A stretch of 47,758 nucleotides of DNA from an uncultured Faecalibaculum sp. (GTDB taxonomy: Bacteria; Bacillota_I; Bacilli_A; Erysipelotrichales; Erysipelotrichaceae). Shown in pieces: positions 44,337 through 47,758 of this stretch; positions within the stretch are counted from its first letter, which is position 1; every line of letters begins with the position of its first letter. The notes under the pieces were generated by a model that saw only the letters and a list, made by a program, of their open reading frames with translations, was not told where the DNA came from and did not search any database. The translations under genes and the position numbers were made by a program. The DNA lies in contig NZ_CAJUPA010000019.1 in the NCBI RefSeq assembly GCF_910588395.1, positions 1-47,758 on the forward strand, given 5' to 3'.

Positions 44337-45065
44337 CTACATTACACAGAACACCAGAAGGAAAACAGCACCGAAACAGATCCGCCATATCCCGAATACC
44401 AGCAGTGTATGCCTGGAAAACCATGTTTTCATACCCCGGATCACGACCGGTCCCAGAACAAAGGCCACAGCCGCTGTCACCAGACACAGCAGGATGCTTT
44501 GCCAGGTAACAGCAGGCAGAGAGACCAGGTGTGCCAGTCCGCCGGCTCCCAGCGTCCACATGGATGTCATGCAGGCCAGACCAAAAGCCGGTTCATACTC
44601 CAGACCTGTGACAAGTCCTGCCAGAATGGCCATGGACAACACCCCGGTCCCGGGAATCACACCGCAGCAGGTTACCGCCAGCCACAGGATCACGGAAGCA
44701 AGACCATGACCGGCAAGGGCTTCCGGTTTCATGAGGGACTGGATGAGAAACAGAATCCCGATGGTGATGGTGAGCAGTCCGCTGATGAAAGGAGGCACTT
44801 CCCCCTGCGGCAGGATCAGCCCTGTCAGCAGGATCAGCAGCACAGCCGGAACGATCCGGACCCGGTTGGCCATCAGGTGTTTCCGGAACAGAAGCAGGCA
44901 GGACAGAGCCATGCCCAGCTGTGCCGCGCCTGTCAGCGGAAGATACCAGGGACTGCGGATCATGGCCTGAATCAGTTCAATGTGAATCCTGGCGCCCACC
45001 GGCATCCAGAAGGTCAGCATGGAAAGCAGCAGGGCAGCTGCCAGCTGCAGCGTCACTGCAGGCAC
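44337..45065 (-). CDS. UppP/BacA-like membrane protein without the catalytic motifs
   Basis: A 242-residue membrane protein with about seven hydrophobic segments. Its C-terminal half follows undecaprenyl-diphosphatase UppP: GVIPGTGVLSMAILAGLVTGLEYEPAFG matches in order the UppP region IPGxSRSGxT, then LGPVVIRGMKTW and RHTLLVFGIWRI match its last helices. The Ser-Arg-Ser core is absent (IPGTGVLSMAI, 137-147), as is the N-terminal Glu-rich motif, so phosphatase activity is unlikely. The start is taken as GTG 45065, with AAGGA about 12 bases upstream inside murD; a GTG at 45056 overlapping the murD stop (GTGA) is an alternative. It closes the mraY-murD operon, where ftsW often sits. Confidence 0.65.
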   Translation of the reverse strand: MPAVTLQLAAALLLSMLTFWMPVGARIHIELIQAMIRSPWYLPLTGAAQLGMALSCLLLFRKHLMANRVRIVPAVLLILLTGLILPQGEVPPFISGLLTITIGILFLIQSLMKPEALAGHGLASVILWLAVTCCGVIPGTGVLSMAILAGLVTGLEYEPAFGLACMTSMWTLGAGGLAHLVSLPAVTWQSILLCLVTAAVAFVLGPVVIRGMKTWFSRHTLLVFGIWRICFGAVFLLVFCVM

Positions 45066-46354
45066 TGGCGGACGAGTTCCTTGAAGATTCTTCCCCGCTC
45101 CTCGTAATTGGAAAACTGATCAAAACTGGAACAGGCAGGTGAAAGCAGAATTGTATCACCGGGCCTGGCAATGCGCAGGGCCTCTTCCAGAGCCTGCTCC
45201 ATGGTCTCCACCGAAGTCTGATGGCTGAAGATGTCTTTGAATTTGTCCCGGGTCTGTCCGAAGGAGAAACAATGCCGGACAATCGGATCGTACTGCCTCA
45301 GATCCTCAAAGGATATGTGCTTGTCTTTGCCGCCGGCCAGAAGGATGACATTGTCATCAAAAGCGGACAGTGCCGCACAGGCAGCGTGGGTGTTGGTGGC
45401 TTTTGTATCATTGTAGATCCGGATGCCGTTGTGTTCAGCCACAAACTCGATGCGGTGTTCCACGCCCGGGAATGTACAGATCACATCCCGGATGTCCTCA
45501 AGACTCACACCCAGCTTGAACGCCATGGCTGCCGCCATCATCGCATTGCCCAGATTGAAATCTCCCACAATTTTCAGATCCTCTTCCCGGAACAGTTCCT
45601 CGCCGAACAGCCAGGCACTTCCGTCATGGCGGCAGAGATCTGCCGGATGTGTCAGGGAGAAATCCACGATGCGGCAGGGAATGCTGACGGCATATTTCAT
45701 GATTTCCGGATCATCTGTATTCCGGATGAACCAGTCCCCTTCCCGGCAGTTCGCATAAATCTTCATTTTTGATGCATAGTAACTGTCCAGGGAATCCATG
45801 TAGTCCAGATGGTCCGGGGCAAGATTGGTGACCACGCTCACTTCCGGCCGAAAGGTTTCCGTTCCCAGAAGCTGGAAATTGGAGAGTTCCAGAGCGATGT
45901 CCGCTTCCTCTCCCGCTGTTTCCAGCACCACTTCCGACAATGGAACACCGATGTTGCCGGCGTATCTGGCAGCGGGATTTTTGCGCCGCAGCATTTCATA
46001 CAGCAGTGTGGTGACTGTTGTTTTGCCATCGGTGCCTGTAATGGCCGCGTACCGCAGTCCGTCAGCTGCCCGGTAGGCGGTTTCGATTTCCGTGTAGACC
46101 GGCACGCCCATTTCCTGCAGCCGGCGGATGACAGGCACCCGGTATGGAATCCCCGGATTCTTGACGGCAAAGGCATAGGTTTTCTCAAAAAGCCAGTCCG
46201 GATGTCCATTGTCCACAACCTGAATTCCCTCCAGACCTGTCCGGTCCTGAACAGGCCCCGAGTCGGTCAGGATCACATCATATCCCTGCTGTTTCAGCAG
46301 TCTGGCAGCTGCGGTGCCGCTGCGGGCAGCCCCGATCACAAGTACAGTTTCCAT
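45053..46354 (-). CDS. murD: UDP-N-acetylmuramoyl-L-alanine--D-glutamate ligase
   Basis: A 433-residue cytoplasmic Mur ligase that adds D-glutamate to the peptidoglycan precursor. The N-terminal Rossmann domain has VLVIGAARSGTAAARLL. The central ATPase domain has the P-loop GTDGKTTVT (about 113-121). The C-terminal domain has the conserved YNDTKATN, LLAGGKDK and LLSPACSSFDQF stretches. The start ATG 46354 has GGAGGAGG upstream; the frame running to 46435 would overlap mraY. It lies 13 bp after mraY and overlaps the UppP-like gene by 13 bp. Confidence 0.97.
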   Translation of the reverse strand: METVLVIGAARSGTAAARLLKQQGYDVILTDSGPVQDRTGLEGIQVVDNGHPDWLFEKTYAFAVKNPGIPYRVPVIRRLQEMGVPVYTEIETAYRAADGLRYAAITGTDGKTTVTTLLYEMLRRKNPAARYAGNIGVPLSEVVLETAGEEADIALELSNFQLLGTETFRPEVSVVTNLAPDHLDYMDSLDSYYASKMKIYANCREGDWFIRNTDDPEIMKYAVSIPCRIVDFSLTHPADLCRHDGSAWLFGEELFREEDLKIVGDFNLGNAMMAAAMAFKLGVSLEDIRDVICTFPGVEHRIEFVAEHNGIRIYNDTKATNTHAACAALSAFDDNVILLAGGKDKHISFEDLRQYDPIVRHCFSFGQTRDKFKDIFSHQTSVETMEQALEEALRIARPGDTILLSPACSSFDQFSNYEERGRIFKELVRQCLQ

Positions 46355-46367
46355 GATTGACCTCCTC

Positions 46368-47351
46368 CTACAGGAAATACAGCAGCAGCCCCAGCGCTGC
46401 CAGAAGGATTCCAGCAGCCCAGAACCGGTGGACAACAGCGGTTTCTGTCATGCCGCCTTTTTCAAAATGATGATGCAGCGGTGCCATGCGGAAGATCCGC
46501 TTTCCGGTGCGTTTGAAGTGTGTGACCTGGATGATGACCGAGAGAACCTCCGCGACAAACACAAACCCGATGATGACCAGAAGGAGTTCCTGTTTCAGGA
46601 CCATGGCCACTGCAGCAATGAATCCCCCCAGGGCCAGGGAACCGGTGTCCCCCATGAAGATTTTTGCCGGATGCAGATTGAAGCGCAGATAGCCGATCAG
46701 CGAAGCGATGACCATGATGATCAGAACCAGCACAGGATACTGATGCTGCACGGAGGCAAACACCGCAAAGGGCACCAGGGCGATGACCATCAGTCCGGCA
46801 CACAAACCGTCGATTCCATCGGTGAGATTGACCGCGTTGGTTTCAGCAGTGAACATCAGGACCACCAGAAGGAAATATGCCCAGCCCAGATCGATATAGA
46901 TATCAGCCAGCGGGATCCATATCTCCGTGCTTGAACCTGAACGGTAGATCATGAAGAAAATGATGGCCAGCACTGCCTGCAGCAGAAACTTGGCGCCGGG
47001 TTTCAGGCCCTCGTTGTCCTTTTTGACCACAATGATATAATCATCCAGGAAACCGATCAGGCCATAACCGACGTAAGCCAGCAGGATAATCAGAATGTTC
47101 TGACTGAATCTCATATCCGGCAGAATGAACGAACCGGCTATATAAATAATGGTGGGAACCAGTATGAAGGCAAGTCCGCCCATGGTGGGGGTTCCGTTCT
47201 TCTTTTTATGAGACTCCAGCCCTTCTTCCCGTTCTGTCTGGCCGAATTTGATTTTATGCAGGTACCGGATCAGTCCGGGCATGATCATGAGCATGATCAC
47301 CAGACAGATCACACCGGCAAGGATGGCAGTCATCCAGGCGGAATAAACCAT
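46368..47351 (-). CDS. mraY: Phospho-N-acetylmuramoyl-pentapeptide transferase
   Basis: A 327-residue membrane enzyme with about ten membrane segments that makes lipid I from the UDP-muramoyl pentapeptide and undecaprenyl phosphate. The signatures are present: KKNGTPTMGGL, the acidic pair in GFLDDY, NAVNLTDGIDGL, FMGDTGSLALGG and APLHHHFE. The length is usual. The start ATG 47351 follows GGAGTGATAAC; the frame continues to 47390 without a site. It is the first gene of the operon with murD and the UppP-like gene. murE/murF and murG are not in the window, so the cell-wall cluster is split. Confidence 0.97.
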   Translation of the reverse strand: MVYSAWMTAILAGVICLVIMLMIMPGLIRYLHKIKFGQTEREEGLESHKKKNGTPTMGGLAFILVPTIIYIAGSFILPDMRFSQNILIILLAYVGYGLIGFLDDYIIVVKKDNEGLKPGAKFLLQAVLAIIFFMIYRSGSSTEIWIPLADIYIDLGWAYFLLVVLMFTAETNAVNLTDGIDGLCAGLMVIALVPFAVFASVQHQYPVLVLIIMVIASLIGYLRFNLHPAKIFMGDTGSLALGGFIAAVAMVLKQELLLVIIGFVFVAEVLSVIIQVTHFKRTGKRIFRMAPLHHHFEKGGMTETAVVHRFWAAGILLAALGLLLYFL

Positions 47352-47373
47352 GTTATCACTCCATTTCGCGCCT

Positions 47374-47379
47374 ATTATA
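47374..47379 (-). promoter_or_regulatory. Extended -10 of mraY
   Basis: TGG-TATAAT on the minus strand, 22 bp upstream of the ATG. The -35 is weak. Confidence 0.65.
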
Positions 47380-47402
47380 CCATGTTTCAAATCACAATCG
47401 GC

Positions 47403-47431
47403 TTGATATTCGGAACTCAGGGTGATAAGAT
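47403..47431 (+). promoter_or_regulatory. Promoter of rpmB
   Basis: TTGATA (47403-47408), a 17-bp spacer and TAAGAT (47426-47431), 44 bp upstream of the ATG. Confidence 0.7.
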
Positions 47432-47475
47432 AAATGAGCGATTGCGTAAAGACTCAGGCAAGGGAGGGACAGCAG

Positions 47476-47667
47476 ATGTCGAGAAAATGCCAAGTATCAG
47501 GCAAGGGTCCTTTATCCGGAAACAAACGGTCTCACTCTATGCGTGCGAGCCGCCGGAAATGGAACGTGAACCTTCAGAAGGCTACCATCATGGTTGACGG
47601 CAAGCCGCAGCAGGTTCGCATCAGCGCACGCGCTCTGAGAACTCTGAAGAAACAGAACGCTGCCTGA
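47476..47667 (+). CDS. rpmB: Ribosomal protein bL28
   Basis: A 63-residue basic protein of the large ribosomal subunit. The N-terminal KCQVSGKGPLSGN (about 4-16) and the SRRKWNVNLQKATIMVDGKP stretch are typical. Only one Cys is present, so this is not the zinc-binding four-Cys form. The start ATG 47476 has GGGAGGG seven bases upstream; the longer frame to 47434 is non-coding. It has its own promoter and terminator and diverges from mraY. Confidence 0.97.
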   Translation: MSRKCQVSGKGPLSGNKRSHSMRASRRKWNVNLQKATIMVDGKPQQVRISARALRTLKKQNAA

Positions 47668-47679
47668 TTGCCATATGGA

Positions 47680-47703
47680 AGGGACCCACGGTCCTTTTTT
47701 TTA
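47680..47703 (+). terminator. Terminator of rpmB
   Basis: GGACC (47682-47686), loop CAC, GGTCC (47690-47694), then nine T. Confidence 0.88.
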
Positions 47704-47758
47704 TGGCGCTCTAAACTTTGGTGAGGTTCCGACTCTCACATCCTGTACACTTGGATGA

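Overview
The window reads as chromosomal DNA of a low-copy-repeat, moderately GC-rich member of the Bacillota, most likely an Erysipelotrichia-type gut anaerobe. This placement is inference from gene content: the cmk-der-gpsA-hup gene order of Firmicutes, an Spx regulator, type I and type III glutamine synthetases with an ANTAR regulator, an NfnAB transhydrogenase, pyruvate phosphate dikinase, a DUF2779 protein and good Shine-Dalgarno sites. No rRNA, tRNA or CRISPR array was found. Genes are densely packed, and ATGA/TGATG stop-start overlaps are common.

Layout. (1) 1-3400 is the most accessory-looking part. It starts inside the 3' end of a group II intron, then has a small membrane protein, a block of nested inverted repeats, an ssb-like/tyrosine-recombinase gene pair on the minus strand, cysE and a small hypothetical gene. 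(2) 3629-10506 (minus) holds an MBL-fold protein that has lost its metal ligands, then an operon read from 10506 down: a tail-anchored protein, cmk, der, gpsA, hup, msrA and a VanY-like protein with lost catalytic residues. (3) 10657-18474 (minus) holds efp with its own promoter, a candidate structured RNA, nfnAB, and a four-gene operon (AI-2E-family permease, WYL regulator, DUF2779 protein, zinc-dependent phospholipase C-like protein). (4) 18753-23647 holds pyrG, two related lipoproteins and several small membrane or hypothetical proteins. (5) 23768-37526 holds a GH13 glycosidase, ybaK, then a nitrogen-assimilation block: an ANTAR regulator and glnA on the minus strand, and glnN, asnB, gltB and gltD on the plus strand. 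The glnN leader carries a promoter, a hexaloop hairpin and a terminator. (6) 37672-42482 (minus) holds mntP, a LysR regulator, ppdK with a consensus CcpA cre box just downstream of its promoter, and spx. (7) 42654-47758 holds trpS, a DUF1643 gene, mraY-murD followed by a divergent UppP-like membrane protein, and rpmB.

Main points for follow-up: three genes (cysE, 22886, the LysR gene) have a -10 hexamer exactly six bases before the ATG and look leaderless; a roughly 170-nt structured RNA candidate lies upstream of efp; glnN has an attenuator beside an ANTAR gene; three enzyme-family proteins (alkylsulfatase-like, VanY-like, UppP-like) lack family catalytic residues; EF-P has Arg at its tip; and the ssb-recombinase pair sits next to nested inverted repeats.
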